Notes: a model not told the origin generated them from the letters alone. A stretch of 50,030 nt of DNA from Desulfovibrio sp. (GCF_019424165.1 NZ_JAHZAA010000002.1:1-50030), one strand, 5' to 3'. Numbered from the stretch's first letter, positions 8,700-17,202 are shown. Translations and numbers: made by a program.

Positions 8700-9846
8700 A
8701 CATATCCAGGTCGTACCCGACAAATGCCGCGCCTGTCGCCGCTGTGAAGTGGCCTGTATTGCCGCCCACCACGGCATGAGTTTTAAAGAGGCCATGAAAC
8801 ACCGTGATGAGCTGGTATCACGCGTGCAGGTGGTCAAGGCCGACGGCTTCAAAACCACCGTGCGCTGTCACCAGTGCCCCCATGCTCCCTGCGTCAATGT
8901 GTGTCCCACCGGGGCGTTGCAGCAGGATGAGCAGGGGCGCATCATCATGCGCGTGCAGTATTGCGTGGCCTGCAAAATGTGTATGGCGGCCTGCCCCTAC
9001 GGGACCATCACGATGGAAACCATCGGCATGCCCGCAGTGGACGGCGAGGACGGCGAAACCATCGCCCAGCGCGCCCGTCGCGAGGTAGCCGTGCGCTGCG
9101 ACATGTGCCGCGCCTGGCGGATGCAAAACGGCAAGCGCATTACCGCCTGCATGGAGGCCTGCCCCGCCCACGCCCTCTCGCTGGTACTGGCCGACGGCAC
9201 GATAGTGGAAGCGCCCAAGCCGGAAAAAAAGGCCGTGGCAGCCAAGCCAGAGGCCCCCAAGGCTGAAGCAGCCCCGGAAAGCGGCGCGCAGGCTGCTACA
9301 GGCACTGAAGCCGCAGCCGCAGAAAAAAACAGGCCCGCCAGCAATGAGCAGGAAGCTGCCGTAACGCCGGCCACGCCCGCGCCCCAAACGGCCCCCGCAG
9401 ATACGGTCGCACCAGTGGCAGAAAAAAAGGACCCTGCGCCCGAAGCCGAAAAGGCGGACGCCGGCGAAACTGAAAAAAAATCTGTTGCCGAAACCGCCCC
9501 CGCTGCACAAGCAAAAGCGGATGAGCCTCCCGCCGAACAGACACAGGCTGATGCAGCTCCCGCTGCGAAAAATGCAGACGATGCCGCGCCCGCTCCCGCC
9601 GCAGCGGCCGAAGATGCACCTGTAAGCACTCCGGAAGCCGCTCCCCAGGCCCCCGCTGAACCTGTAGAGCCCCAGACTGCCGCCAAGGCTGAAGAAGCCC
9701 CGAAAGCTGTGCACGCCCCGGAACCCACGACAGCGGAAAAAAAGCCCGCAGCCGTAACAAAGGCTGAAAAAAAGCCAGCAACCGCAGCAAAAAAACCTGC
9801 AACAAAAAGCAGTAAAAAGGCGGGAAAAAAGAGCGGCAAAAAATAG
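8692..9846 (+). CDS. cooF: CooF-type polyferredoxin with long Lys/Ala/Pro/Glu tail
   Basis: A 384-residue protein. Residues 1-173 are a CooF/HycB-like ferredoxin with sixteen cysteines, enough for four [4Fe-4S] clusters: Cys12-15-18-22, 59-62-67-71, 91-94-97-101 and 136-139-153-157. In Rhodospirillum rubrum CooF carries electrons from CO dehydrogenase to the hydrogenase. Residues 174-384 are a low-complexity tail of Ala, Pro, Glu and Lys that ends in KSSKKAGKKSGKK, like a histone H1 tail. I do not know this tail from CooF. The start at 8692 has GAGGAAA seven bases upstream and overlaps hypA; an in-frame ATG at 8671 is less likely. No cooS follows. Confidence 0.9.
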   Translation: MTEHIQVVPDKCRACRRCEVACIAAHHGMSFKEAMKHRDELVSRVQVVKADGFKTTVRCHQCPHAPCVNVCPTGALQQDEQGRIIMRVQYCVACKMCMAACPYGTITMETIGMPAVDGEDGETIAQRARREVAVRCDMCRAWRMQNGKRITACMEACPAHALSLVLADGTIVEAPKPEKKAVAAKPEAPKAEAAPESGAQAATGTEAAAAEKNRPASNEQEAAVTPATPAPQTAPADTVAPVAEKKDPAPEAEKADAGETEKKSVAETAPAAQAKADEPPAEQTQADAAPAAKNADDAAPAPAAAAEDAPVSTPEAAPQAPAEPVEPQTAAKAEEAPKAVHAPEPTTAEKKPAAVTKAEKKPATAAKKPATKSSKKAGKKSGKK

Positions 9847-9940
9847 AACAGACCGTACGGGGCTGGAGATGCCCTGAAAAAATGGCTCTGCCCTGAAGAA
9901 ATACAGAAAGGCGGATCAGCCCGCCCTCCCCAAAAAGACA

Positions 9941-9983
9941 CGAGGCCCGTTCGCACTTGTATGCGAACGGGCCTCGGCTTTTT
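9941..9983. terminator. Bidirectional terminator between cooF and the Sel1 gene
   Basis: A perfect 15-base-pair stem (9941-9955 with 9962-9976) around CTTGTA. On the plus strand it is followed by GCTTTTTGC, and on the minus strand by TGTCTTTTT. It lies between convergent genes and can serve both. Confidence 0.9.
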
Positions 9984-9998
9984 GCTCTATGGCAGACG

Positions 9999-11042
9999 CT
10001 ACTGCTTTTTATCGCGCTTCTGCTGCTGCCGGTTTGCCGGGGCAGCCTTGCGCGCCTGCTGCGGCTTGTTGTTCTGGGCGCGTACCACGGCTCTGGCGTC
10101 CGGGTCGCCATTCTTGGCGGCCAGGTTGTACCAGCGGTTGGCTTCGCTCAAATTGCGCGGCACGCCGGTTCCCTGGTCGTACATGAGTCCCAGGCTGTAC
10201 TGCGCGGCGGCCTCGTTCTGCTCTGCCGCCTTGCGGTACCAGTCCACGGCCTGATTATAGTCCTGCGGCACGCCACGGCCCTGCTCATACATAAAACCAA
10301 GATTGTACTGGGCTTCAGCGTAGCCCTGCTCGGCAGCGCGTGTGTACCACTGCACGGCCTTGGCCGGATCCTGAGCATAGCCCCGCCCCTCGGCATACAT
10401 GAATGCCAGATTGTTCTGCGCCTTGGGGTGGTCCTGTTCCGCCGCTTTTTCAAACCAGTGGGCGGCTTTGGTGTCGCTCTGGTTTTCACCCTTGCTGTTC
10501 AGATAGGTCCAGCCCAGAGAATACTGGGCCGATGCAAGGCCCTGATTGGCGGCACGGCTGTACCAGTCGATAGCGGCGGCCTCATCCTTGCTGACGCCGC
10601 GGCCGTGGGCGTAAAGGTAGCCAAGATTGTACTGGGCCATGGCCAATCCCTGTTCGGCCGCCTTGCGAAACCAGCGCGCGGCCTCACGGTAATTGCGCGG
10701 CACGCCGTCGCCCGAAGCCAGGGCTGTAGCCCAGGAATTCATGGCACTCACGTCGCCCTTCTCCGCAGCCAGACGAAAAAACTCCGCCGCGCGGGTGCGG
10801 TTTTTCTTCACGCCCTTGCCGTCCAGAATAAGACGGCCCATAACGTACAGGGCTTCAGCGTTGCCGCCGTCCACAAGCGGCTTGAGCAGGCGCACGGCCT
10901 CATCGTAATCGTTTTTGCCCAGTGCCGTCTGCACCTGGCGCAGGCTTTCTCCGTCATCAGCGTGGGCATCACCCTGTGACAGCCACAGGGGCGAAAGGCA
11001 CAAAGATGCCAGAAAAACTATAATAACTAACCGGATTTTCAT
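9999..11042 (-). CDS. Exported Sel1-repeat protein
   Basis: A 347-residue protein with a clear signal peptide (hydrophobic segment to about residue 28, ending in GDAHA) and seven consecutive Sel1-like repeats of 36 residues (pattern A-x-A-Q-Y-x-L-G-x-x-Y-x-x-G-x-G-V). The C-terminal 30 residues are Gln/Lys/Arg-rich. Sel1 repeats form an alpha-solenoid for protein binding and are common in periplasmic assembly factors. Its ATG lies three bases after the stop of the upstream gene, so it is the last gene of the neuB operon. A part in assembling or exporting the glycan made by its neighbours is an inference; the exact partner is unknown. Confidence 0.85.
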   Translation of the reverse strand: MKIRLVIIVFLASLCLSPLWLSQGDAHADDGESLRQVQTALGKNDYDEAVRLLKPLVDGGNAEALYVMGRLILDGKGVKKNRTRAAEFFRLAAEKGDVSAMNSWATALASGDGVPRNYREAARWFRKAAEQGLAMAQYNLGYLYAHGRGVSKDEAAAIDWYSRAANQGLASAQYSLGWTYLNSKGENQSDTKAAHWFEKAAEQDHPKAQNNLAFMYAEGRGYAQDPAKAVQWYTRAAEQGYAEAQYNLGFMYEQGRGVPQDYNQAVDWYRKAAEQNEAAAQYSLGLMYDQGTGVPRNLSEANRWYNLAAKNGDPDARAVVRAQNNKPQQARKAAPANRQQQKRDKKQ

Positions 11043-11045
11043 GTG

Positions 11046-12779
11046 TTATAAACTCTTCAACGTTGAGATCCAATAATGGTTTTCATCGCCCTTGAGCGTA
11101 AGAGCCTGCAGGGCGCAAAAGGCGCGTCGGGCGTCCTGCACCGAAGTGCGGCTCCACCATGCGCGGGGGTCTTCCCACACCTCGGCGACCTTGGCGGCGG
11201 CCTCTTCAGGTGTGACATACAGTATGCCCGCCCTGACAAGCACGTCCAGCAGGGCGTCGCTTTGCGGGGTAACGGGCCACACATCCCGCCGCCAGAACAG
11301 AATGGTAGGCACGTTGGCGACCAGGGCCTCAAGGGTTGTAGTGCAGTTGTGGTCCACCACCAGCAGGCGGCAGGCAAGCATCTGCGGTTGCAGAGGCCCC
11401 GTGGCCAGGCGCACCAGGGGCATGCGCTCCAGCAGCCAGTCCGCATCACGCAGCGAACCGGGCAGCGGAAAATAGGGCCGATACAGGGAATTGCCCCGTA
11501 TGCTTTTTTCCAGAGATTCAAAAAAGCGCAGTTTGTCGCGCCGGTAATCCACCAGTTGCAGGGGGGTAGGATGCGCGTCCAGCCGATAGCCATAGGCGGG
11601 CATTTCCGTCCCCACGAAGAGCAGGTTATGCCCGTCCTGGCCGTGCCAGCGCTTTTTTATGCGGGCCAGTTGCGGATATGGCAGGGGGATAAAATTTCCC
11701 CGGCTGCTGCCGTGCTCGCTCCAGCCCCAGGTGGCAAAGGCATGCTGGCTGTACTCCACCACGGCCGTATCACAGGCGCAACGCACCTGGCCGTAGTTGC
11801 CGCCGTGCTGCACATACATGAGCCTGTGGCCGCGACCGCGCCAAAGAGCGAGCTTTTGCCGGTATTCCGCATCTTCATAGGCCAGAACACTGGCCACGCG
11901 CAGGCGTGGCGCCAGCGTGCCGGGCAAAAGGCGTTCCGGATGGTCCAGTTTTTTCAGGGATCGCGGTATCCCCGCGCGGAACAGAGCCATGACGTCGAGC
12001 TGCTCCGGCAGTGCCGCATCATACCCCGTGGCAGCCCTGCCATAGGAGGAAAGCGGCTGCGAGCAGTCATGCCCCCGGCTTTTGTGCAGCAGGGCCAGCG
12101 AAAAACGCAGGCACTGCCTGAGGCTGACGCCCTTGAGACGGGGAAAAGGCAGCCGCAGCATGGCACTGCGCAGAATGCCGCGCAAGCGCTCCTTGCCGGA
12201 AAGACATTTTGCCGCCCCATATTCGCGGTTTACAGGCTCAAGGTATTCCCATGTCCAGTTTTGCGGCCACCCTTCATGAAAAAGCGCCTCGAACAGCCGC
12301 GAAAACAGCCAATGATTGAAGGTATGCCCAAGCGCGCCGTGCAGGGCAAAATCCGGCTCCGTGTGAAAGGTAAAGCGGCAGTCCGGCGGCAGCAGGGGGA
12401 CGTGCAGGGCATCGTCGCCCCACACTTCGGCCATGCTTTTGACGCGGTCCCAGCGCTCCACGATCTGCGAAGCCATATTCACAGCCCACGGGGCCAGAAG
12501 AGTTTCCCAGTAGGCGGCGGGCAGCGAAGCGCTGTGCTGGCACAGCTCGGCCGCCAGCGGGGCGATGCTGTCTGCGCAGAGTGCCTTGGCGCGCCGGCAG
12601 GCACGCTCCATGGCGGCAGCCTCCGCCAGCGGTTCGGGCGGAAAGGTAAAACGCCTGTCCCAGGCAGGAAAAAATTCCTCCTGCTCTGCAAAGCACCAAG
12701 GCCCGGCGGGCCGGTGAGTTTCCGGTTCTGCCCCCCGGGGCATACGCCCAAGAACAAGTATGCTGCGGCCGTGATCCAT
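11046..12779 (-). CDS. LIC12162-family putative transferase
   Basis: A 577-residue cytosolic protein without signal or membrane segments. I recognise it as a member of the LIC12162 family of putative transferases from its layout: an early motif LLAPWAVNMASQIVERWD near residues 90-110 and a glycosyltransferase-like C-terminal part with LLVVDHNCTTTLEALVAN, TILFWRRDVWPV and WWSRTSVQDARRAFC. Family members are found in surface polysaccharide loci, often beside acid-sugar synthases; their reaction has not been established as far as I know. It starts two bases after the neuB-like stop, which supports a joint role. A glycosyltransferase for the nonulosonic acid is the best guess. Confidence 0.7.
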   Translation of the reverse strand: MDHGRSILVLGRMPRGAEPETHRPAGPWCFAEQEEFFPAWDRRFTFPPEPLAEAAAMERACRRAKALCADSIAPLAAELCQHSASLPAAYWETLLAPWAVNMASQIVERWDRVKSMAEVWGDDALHVPLLPPDCRFTFHTEPDFALHGALGHTFNHWLFSRLFEALFHEGWPQNWTWEYLEPVNREYGAAKCLSGKERLRGILRSAMLRLPFPRLKGVSLRQCLRFSLALLHKSRGHDCSQPLSSYGRAATGYDAALPEQLDVMALFRAGIPRSLKKLDHPERLLPGTLAPRLRVASVLAYEDAEYRQKLALWRGRGHRLMYVQHGGNYGQVRCACDTAVVEYSQHAFATWGWSEHGSSRGNFIPLPYPQLARIKKRWHGQDGHNLLFVGTEMPAYGYRLDAHPTPLQLVDYRRDKLRFFESLEKSIRGNSLYRPYFPLPGSLRDADWLLERMPLVRLATGPLQPQMLACRLLVVDHNCTTTLEALVANVPTILFWRRDVWPVTPQSDALLDVLVRAGILYVTPEEAAAKVAEVWEDPRAWWSRTSVQDARRAFCALQALTLKGDENHYWISTLKSL

Positions 12780-12781
12780 GA

Positions 12782-13852
12782 TTAATCCTTGTGTCCGTTT
12801 TCCAGATCAGACCAGTGCAGCACCGTGTCTTCCGCCAGATCGTGGCGGGCACGCATGCCCAGAACCTCGTCATAATTGCGCGGCGAGATGCCGTGGGCCG
12901 GGCGCTTCCATGTCAGGTCGGCGGCGGTGACAGGCGTACCGGCAGGTATGGCCCGCGCCGTAACCAGAGAACGGCGGGCATGCTGCCTGGCGGGCTCTTC
13001 TTCCGGCAGGGCGCGCAGGCTCAGGTCGCCCACACTGGCAAGAGTGGCATTGAGCCTTGCAAAGAAATGGCGCAGGTCATTCTTGTCCATAGCATGGTAA
13101 TGGTCATTGCCGGGCAGGGACTTGTCGTGTGTAAAATGCTTTTCAAGCACCCGCGCACCCAGCAGGGTGGCGGTTTCAAGAATATGCATGTCTTTGGGCA
13201 AAGTGTGGTCGGAGTAGCCGATGGCATGCTGCGGAAAGTGACGGGCGAGAGCCGGAATCATGCCCAGAGCCGCGTTTTCGTCCGCCGTGGGATAGTTGAG
13301 CACGCAGTGCAGCAGGGCAAGCTTGTTGCCCTTTGCCTCGATCCATTCCACAGCCTCGGCAATTTCATGCAAGTGGGCCGCACCTGTGGAAAGCAGGATG
13401 GGCTTGCCGAAATCGCAAAGAATGCGGATAAAAGGCTTGTTGGTGATATCCGATGAGGAAATCTTGAATACGTCCATGAGGTCATTGAGAAAATGGGCGG
13501 ACTCCACATCAAACGGCGTGGACATGAAAGCAATGCCCGCCGCATCACAATATTTTTTAAGAGCTTCAAATTCATTCTTCCAGAACGAATCGTGCTTTTT
13601 AAACAGCTCGTACTGGCTCCGGGTGGGTTCCTTGCTGGTGTCCCAATAGGCCGGAGAATCCTTGGAGGCCAGGGTTCCCGCCTTGTAGGTCTGAAACTTG
13701 ATGGCGTGCGCGCCGCCTTCGGCGGCTTCGTCAATGAGCCTGCGGGCAATGTCCATGCTGCCCTCATGGTTCACCCCGGCTTCGGCAATGACATAGGGGA
13801 CGGGAATACACGTTTCGGGGGCAGGAACAGCAAATATATCCATGAGTTTCAT
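12782..13852 (-). CDS. neuB: NeuB-family nonulosonic acid synthase
   Basis: A 356-residue synthase that condenses phosphoenolpyruvate with an N-acetylated hexose to a nine-carbon acid sugar (sialic, legionaminic or pseudaminic type). The N-terminal TIM barrel has the family motifs IAEAGVNHEGS, IKFQTYKA, FKISSSDI, AIGYSDHT and VLEKHFTHD. The last 60 residues form an antifreeze-like SAF domain (TARAIPAGTPVTAADL). Substrate cannot be told from sequence alone. The start at 13852 is preferred over an ATG six bases earlier because GAGGAA then lies at normal distance. It heads an operon with the LIC12162-type transferase and the Sel1 protein, behind a good promoter at 13953-13981. Confidence 0.88.
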   Translation of the reverse strand: MKLMDIFAVPAPETCIPVPYVIAEAGVNHEGSMDIARRLIDEAAEGGAHAIKFQTYKAGTLASKDSPAYWDTSKEPTRSQYELFKKHDSFWKNEFEALKKYCDAAGIAFMSTPFDVESAHFLNDLMDVFKISSSDITNKPFIRILCDFGKPILLSTGAAHLHEIAEAVEWIEAKGNKLALLHCVLNYPTADENAALGMIPALARHFPQHAIGYSDHTLPKDMHILETATLLGARVLEKHFTHDKSLPGNDHYHAMDKNDLRHFFARLNATLASVGDLSLRALPEEEPARQHARRSLVTARAIPAGTPVTAADLTWKRPAHGISPRNYDEVLGMRARHDLAEDTVLHWSDLENGHKD

Positions 13853-13952
13853 GCTCATTTCCTCACTGGTGAATTTTAAGGTTCCAGTATACCCCCTTGC
13901 CGGGCAAAAGAAAAGCGGCGCAGCGAGGTGCAGTACATAATTACCTTGAATA

Positions 13953-13981
13953 ATTACAAATTTTTATATCCCCCCTGTCAA
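13953..13981 (-). promoter_or_regulatory. Sigma-70-type promoter of the neuB operon
   Basis: On the minus strand a perfect -35 TTGACA (13976-13981) and a -10 TGTAAT (13953-13958) are 17 bases apart, giving a leader of about 95 bases before neuB. Confidence 0.75.
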
Positions 13982-14022
13982 CTACACATGTAATTCTTCG
14001 TTTTTACAATATATGCACAGCT

Positions 14023-14074
14023 TTGCCTTTGCGTCGCACATGCATTATATTGGTCAGTCGCCGCATGGGCGACT
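14023..14074 (+). promoter_or_regulatory. Promoter and leader hairpin of the DMT permease gene
   Basis: TTGCCT (14023-14028) and TATATT (14046-14051) are 17 bases apart. Just after the expected start point, AGTCGCC (14056-14062) and GGCGACT (14068-14074) form a seven-base-pair hairpin. It is divergent from the neuB promoter. Confidence 0.55.
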
Positions 14075-14125
14075 CGCGGTGTTTCATTTCGCTTACAGTG
14101 CAGTACGCCGTTTTTGGATACAACT

Positions 14126-15031
14126 ATGCAAAAAAATGTAACGGGCTATGCCACCGCCCTTCTGGCCGTCATCATCTGGTCTGGAAACTTTGTGGTTGCC
14201 AGAGCGGTGGCGGGGCTTATCCCCCCCTGGCAGTGCAATTTCTGGCGCTGGCTCATCGCCCTGATCATTCTGCTGCCCTTTGCCGGAAAACACTGGCACA
14301 CTGACTGGCCCGCCATCAAAAAAAACTGGCGCGGGCTTTCTCTCCTGGGCATCCTTGGCGTCACCCTGCTCAATACCTTTCTGTATAAAGCCGGGCAGAC
14401 CACGGAAAGCATCAATATGGCGCTGCTGGTTCCCACGGCGCCGGTGGTTATCCTGATACTTTCCCGCGTGCTCTACAACGAACCGATTTCCCCGCGCCGC
14501 ATGGCGGGCGTGCTGGTGGTTCTTGCGGGGGTAGCCATACTGGTCAGCCGCGGCCAATGGGACAGGTTGGCCAGCCTGCGTTTCAATGAAGGGGATCTGT
14601 GGGCCTTGGGCGGCGTGCTGTGCTTCGGCCTTTACTCCCTGTTCATACGCCAGCGCAGTCCCGACATTTCGCCTGTGGGCTTCAGTATAGCCACCTTTGC
14701 TCTGGGCCTGCTGTATTCCCTGCCCTTTACCGCCATTGAGGCCTTTATGCTGCCCACGCCGCAGATATCCGCCACACTGGTCATAAGTGTGCTATACGCG
14801 GGTATCGGCTGTTCGGCCCTGTCGTTCTGGCTGTGGACCGTTGCCGTTGACCGCATCGGCCCGGTACGGGCGGGCATGGTCTATTACAGCCTGCCTGTTT
14901 TCGCGGGCATTGCCGCAAGCATTGTGCTGCACGAGCGTGTGGCCCCGGCCCAATTGGCGGGCGGCGCGCTGGTTATCAGCGGCATTATCATCGCCACGCT
15001 GGTTCTGCCCCAGCACAAGAAAAAAGCCTGA
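14126..15031 (+). CDS. EamA/DMT-family permease
   Basis: A 301-residue inner-membrane protein with about ten hydrophobic segments and two EamA repeats (first starting at GYATALLAVIIWSGNFVVAR, second from about residue 155, DLWALGGVLCFGLYS). This is the layout of drug/metabolite transporters of the RhaT/YdcZ type, which export amino acids, sugars or other metabolites. The substrate cannot be read from sequence. The ATG at 14126 is preferred over an in-frame TTG at 14114. Divergent from neuB; rdgB follows after 35 bases. The C-terminus is Lys-rich (HKKKA), as usual for inward-facing tails. Confidence 0.85.
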   Translation: MQKNVTGYATALLAVIIWSGNFVVARAVAGLIPPWQCNFWRWLIALIILLPFAGKHWHTDWPAIKKNWRGLSLLGILGVTLLNTFLYKAGQTTESINMALLVPTAPVVILILSRVLYNEPISPRRMAGVLVVLAGVAILVSRGQWDRLASLRFNEGDLWALGGVLCFGLYSLFIRQRSPDISPVGFSIATFALGLLYSLPFTAIEAFMLPTPQISATLVISVLYAGIGCSALSFWLWTVAVDRIGPVRAGMVYYSLPVFAGIAASIVLHERVAPAQLAGGALVISGIIIATLVLPQHKKKA

Positions 15032-15066
15032 AACCACCTGTGCGGCACAGCCGCCAAGGAGCATAC

Positions 15067-15696
15067 ATGAGCACACAGCCCATACGTATCGTGCTGGCGA
15101 CCCACAATGCGGGAAAAGTCCGCGAGTTGGCCGATCCTCTGGCGCGATTCGGCGTGGAGGTACTGAGCCTTGAGGCCTTTCCCCACATTGGCGAGATTGA
15201 AGAAACGGGCGTGACCTTTGAAGAAAACGCCTGCATCAAGGCGCGCGAGGTAGCCCGCCTGACCGGGCTTGTAAGCATCGCCGACGATTCCGGCCTGGAA
15301 GTGGACGCTCTGGACGGCAAGCCCGGTGTCTATTCAGCCCGCTATTCCGACGACTGGCAGAGCCTGCCCGGCGAAAGCCGCGATGACCGCAATATCCGCA
15401 AACTGCTGCACGAACTGGCGGATGTTCCGGAAAATAAAAGAGGCTGCCGCTTTGTGAGCTGCATGGCCTGCGTGCGGCCCGACGGCGCGGAAATGGTCGT
15501 TCGCGGTAACTGGGAAGGCACGCTGCTTCATGCCCCGCGCGGCCAGAACGGCTTTGGTTATGACCCTGTTTTTTTTGATAACAGCGTACAAAAAACCGCA
15601 GCCGAACTGACCAGAGACGAAAAAAACGCCCGCAGCCACAGGGGCAATGCCCTGCGCGCGCTACTGGCAAAATGGCAGAGCTTTATGGGCGCGTAA
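15067..15696 (+). CDS. rdgB: XTP/dITP diphosphatase (RdgB/HAM1)
   Basis: A 209-residue house-cleaning enzyme that removes XTP, dITP and ITP from the nucleotide pool. Motifs are present in order: ATHNAGKVRE at residues 10-19, ETGVTFEENA, the catalytic IADDSGLEVDAL, GVYSARY, GFGYDPVFF and SHRGNAL. Length is typical. The start at 15067 has AAGGAG six bases upstream; an in-frame ATG at 15040 lies in the intergenic region. It follows the permease gene closely and may be co-transcribed with it, with no evident functional link. Confidence 0.95.
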   Translation: MSTQPIRIVLATHNAGKVRELADPLARFGVEVLSLEAFPHIGEIEETGVTFEENACIKAREVARLTGLVSIADDSGLEVDALDGKPGVYSARYSDDWQSLPGESRDDRNIRKLLHELADVPENKRGCRFVSCMACVRPDGAEMVVRGNWEGTLLHAPRGQNGFGYDPVFFDNSVQKTAAELTRDEKNARSHRGNALRALLAKWQSFMGA

Positions 15697-16037
15697 ACCG
15701 GCCATGCCCACATGCGGCATACGGCAATGATTTTTGTTTTCCGCTTTTTTCTGTTAGAGCATGTGCACCTTGAAATGTCTGACTGACGGCGAAGCACCTT
15801 CACCGTGCAAGCATTTCGCAGCGCGAGTTTTAACAGGCTCCGGGCAGAGCAGTGAAACCACCCCAATGGCAAACTGCTCTGCCTGAGGGCTGCTTGCTGA
15901 CGAAAATTTGTGGCAAAAGCAGCGTTGCAGCCGCCGCAAGCTTTTCCGGCTTTCGTCGGCGGCAAGGGCCACGCAGCACACGCACCGGACAAAAGGATTA
16001 TTTCAGAAATGCAGCCCCTGAAGCCGTGAGTACCCGT
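15697..16037. other. Structured intergenic stretch, possible dispersed repeat
   Basis: No convincing gene; the frame of the downstream ATPase is open here but reads as non-protein-like. After a weak terminator at 15701-15737, an element begins TTAGAGCATGTGCACC (from 15755). It holds GAAATG/CATTTC inverse repeats and ends near a 13-base-pair hairpin (15841-15853 with 15873-15885, one G-U pair). A related start, TTAGAGCATTTTCAC, occurs at 48647. Confidence 0.5.
15701..15737 (+). terminator. Weak terminator after rdgB
   Basis: GCC-ATGCC (15701-15708) pairs with GGCAT-ac-GGC (15716-15725) with a two-base bulge, and a T-rich stretch follows. Confidence 0.35.
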
Positions 16038-17039
16038 ATGCCCCTGTCATCAGCCACCCCCGCCCCGCCGCATCAGCCCCTGTTGCGCCTGGACAACCTG
16101 TCCATCACATTCCAGACAGATGATGGCCCCCTGCCTGCCGTGCGGCATGTGAATCTCAGCCTGGAGCAAGGACGCATCACCTGCCTTGTGGGCGAATCCG
16201 GCTGCGGCAAAAGCCTGACCGCCAGAGCCATACTGCGCCTCACGCCGGACAATGCCAGGCTGGATGGCGGCATCATGCTGCACGGGCAGAACCTGCTGCA
16301 ACTGCCCCTGCGCGAAATGCGGGCCATACGGGGGCGGCGTGTGGGCATGGTTTTTCAGGAGCCCATGACATCCCTCAATCCCGTACTCAGGGTGGGGGAA
16401 CAGGTGGCCGAACCCCTGCGCCTGCACCTCGACATGAACCGGGCAAAAGCCCACGAAGAGGCTGTGGCCCTGCTGGCAGAAGTGGGCATTCCTTCGCCCG
16501 AAAGCCGTTATGCCGATTATCCGCATCAGCTTTCCGGCGGCATGCGGCAGAGGGTGATGATCGCCATGGCCCTTGCCTGCCGCCCGGACCTGCTGCTGGC
16601 AGACGAACCGACCACCGCGCTGGATGCCACCATCCAGGGACAGATATTGCGCCTCATGCGTTCCCGCAGCCAGCAGCGCGGCATGGCGGTGCTGCTCATT
16701 ACGCATGACCTGGGCGTGGCCGCCCAGATGGCCCACAGCGTGGGCGTCATGTATGCCGGGCGGCTTGTGGAACACGCCCCGGCGGAAGAGCTTTTTTCCC
16801 GCCCCCTGCACCCCTATACCCGGGGCCTTCTTCAGGCCGCCCCCAGCGCGCGTTCCCGCGGGCTCAGCCGCCTGCCCACCATTCCGGGCAGCGTGCCATC
16901 CCTGCGCGCCATGCCGCAAGGCTGCCCTTTTCATCCCCGTTGCAACAAGGCCATGCCCATATGCGGCGAAAAAGTACCCCCGAACTTCGCGCAGGGCGAG
17001 CATCAGGTGGCCTGCTGGCTGCACGAAAATCAGGCATAA
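16038..17039 (+). CDS. Oligopeptide/dipeptide ABC transporter ATPase (OppD/DppD type)
   Basis: A 333-residue ATPase. The Walker A is GESGCGKS, the signature is LSGGMRQRV and the Walker B is LLLADEPTTALD. The C-terminal oligo-HPY extension typical of peptide and nickel importers is present: HPYTRGLL, GSVPSL and CPFHPRC with a cluster of cysteines. It would energise uptake of peptides, or possibly nickel, through permeases that are not in this window. The start is not firm: ATG at 16038 or GTG at 16026, neither with a strong ribosome site. No OppF, permease or binding protein gene is adjacent, so it is an orphan here; they may lie elsewhere in the genome. Confidence 0.88.
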   Translation: MPLSSATPAPPHQPLLRLDNLSITFQTDDGPLPAVRHVNLSLEQGRITCLVGESGCGKSLTARAILRLTPDNARLDGGIMLHGQNLLQLPLREMRAIRGRRVGMVFQEPMTSLNPVLRVGEQVAEPLRLHLDMNRAKAHEEAVALLAEVGIPSPESRYADYPHQLSGGMRQRVMIAMALACRPDLLLADEPTTALDATIQGQILRLMRSRSQQRGMAVLLITHDLGVAAQMAHSVGVMYAGRLVEHAPAEELFSRPLHPYTRGLLQAAPSARSRGLSRLPTIPGSVPSLRAMPQGCPFHPRCNKAMPICGEKVPPNFAQGEHQVACWLHENQA

Positions 17040-17202
17040 ACTCCGGCGCAGGCCCACGGTTGCCCAGATCCGGCCATGTTTTCCGTGTCATGCCCCTGTC
17101 GCCTGCCCGTAAAACAGATGGGACGGGACAGGGTACAAGGTCGCCCGGACAGAATCATCATATCTGCACCGCCTTCGGCAATGCGAGAGCGTGATTTACA
17201 TG

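Noticed and set aside
9211..9843. CooF tail as a separate histone-like gene
   Set aside because: It is in frame with the ferredoxin part and has no start or ribosome site of its own.
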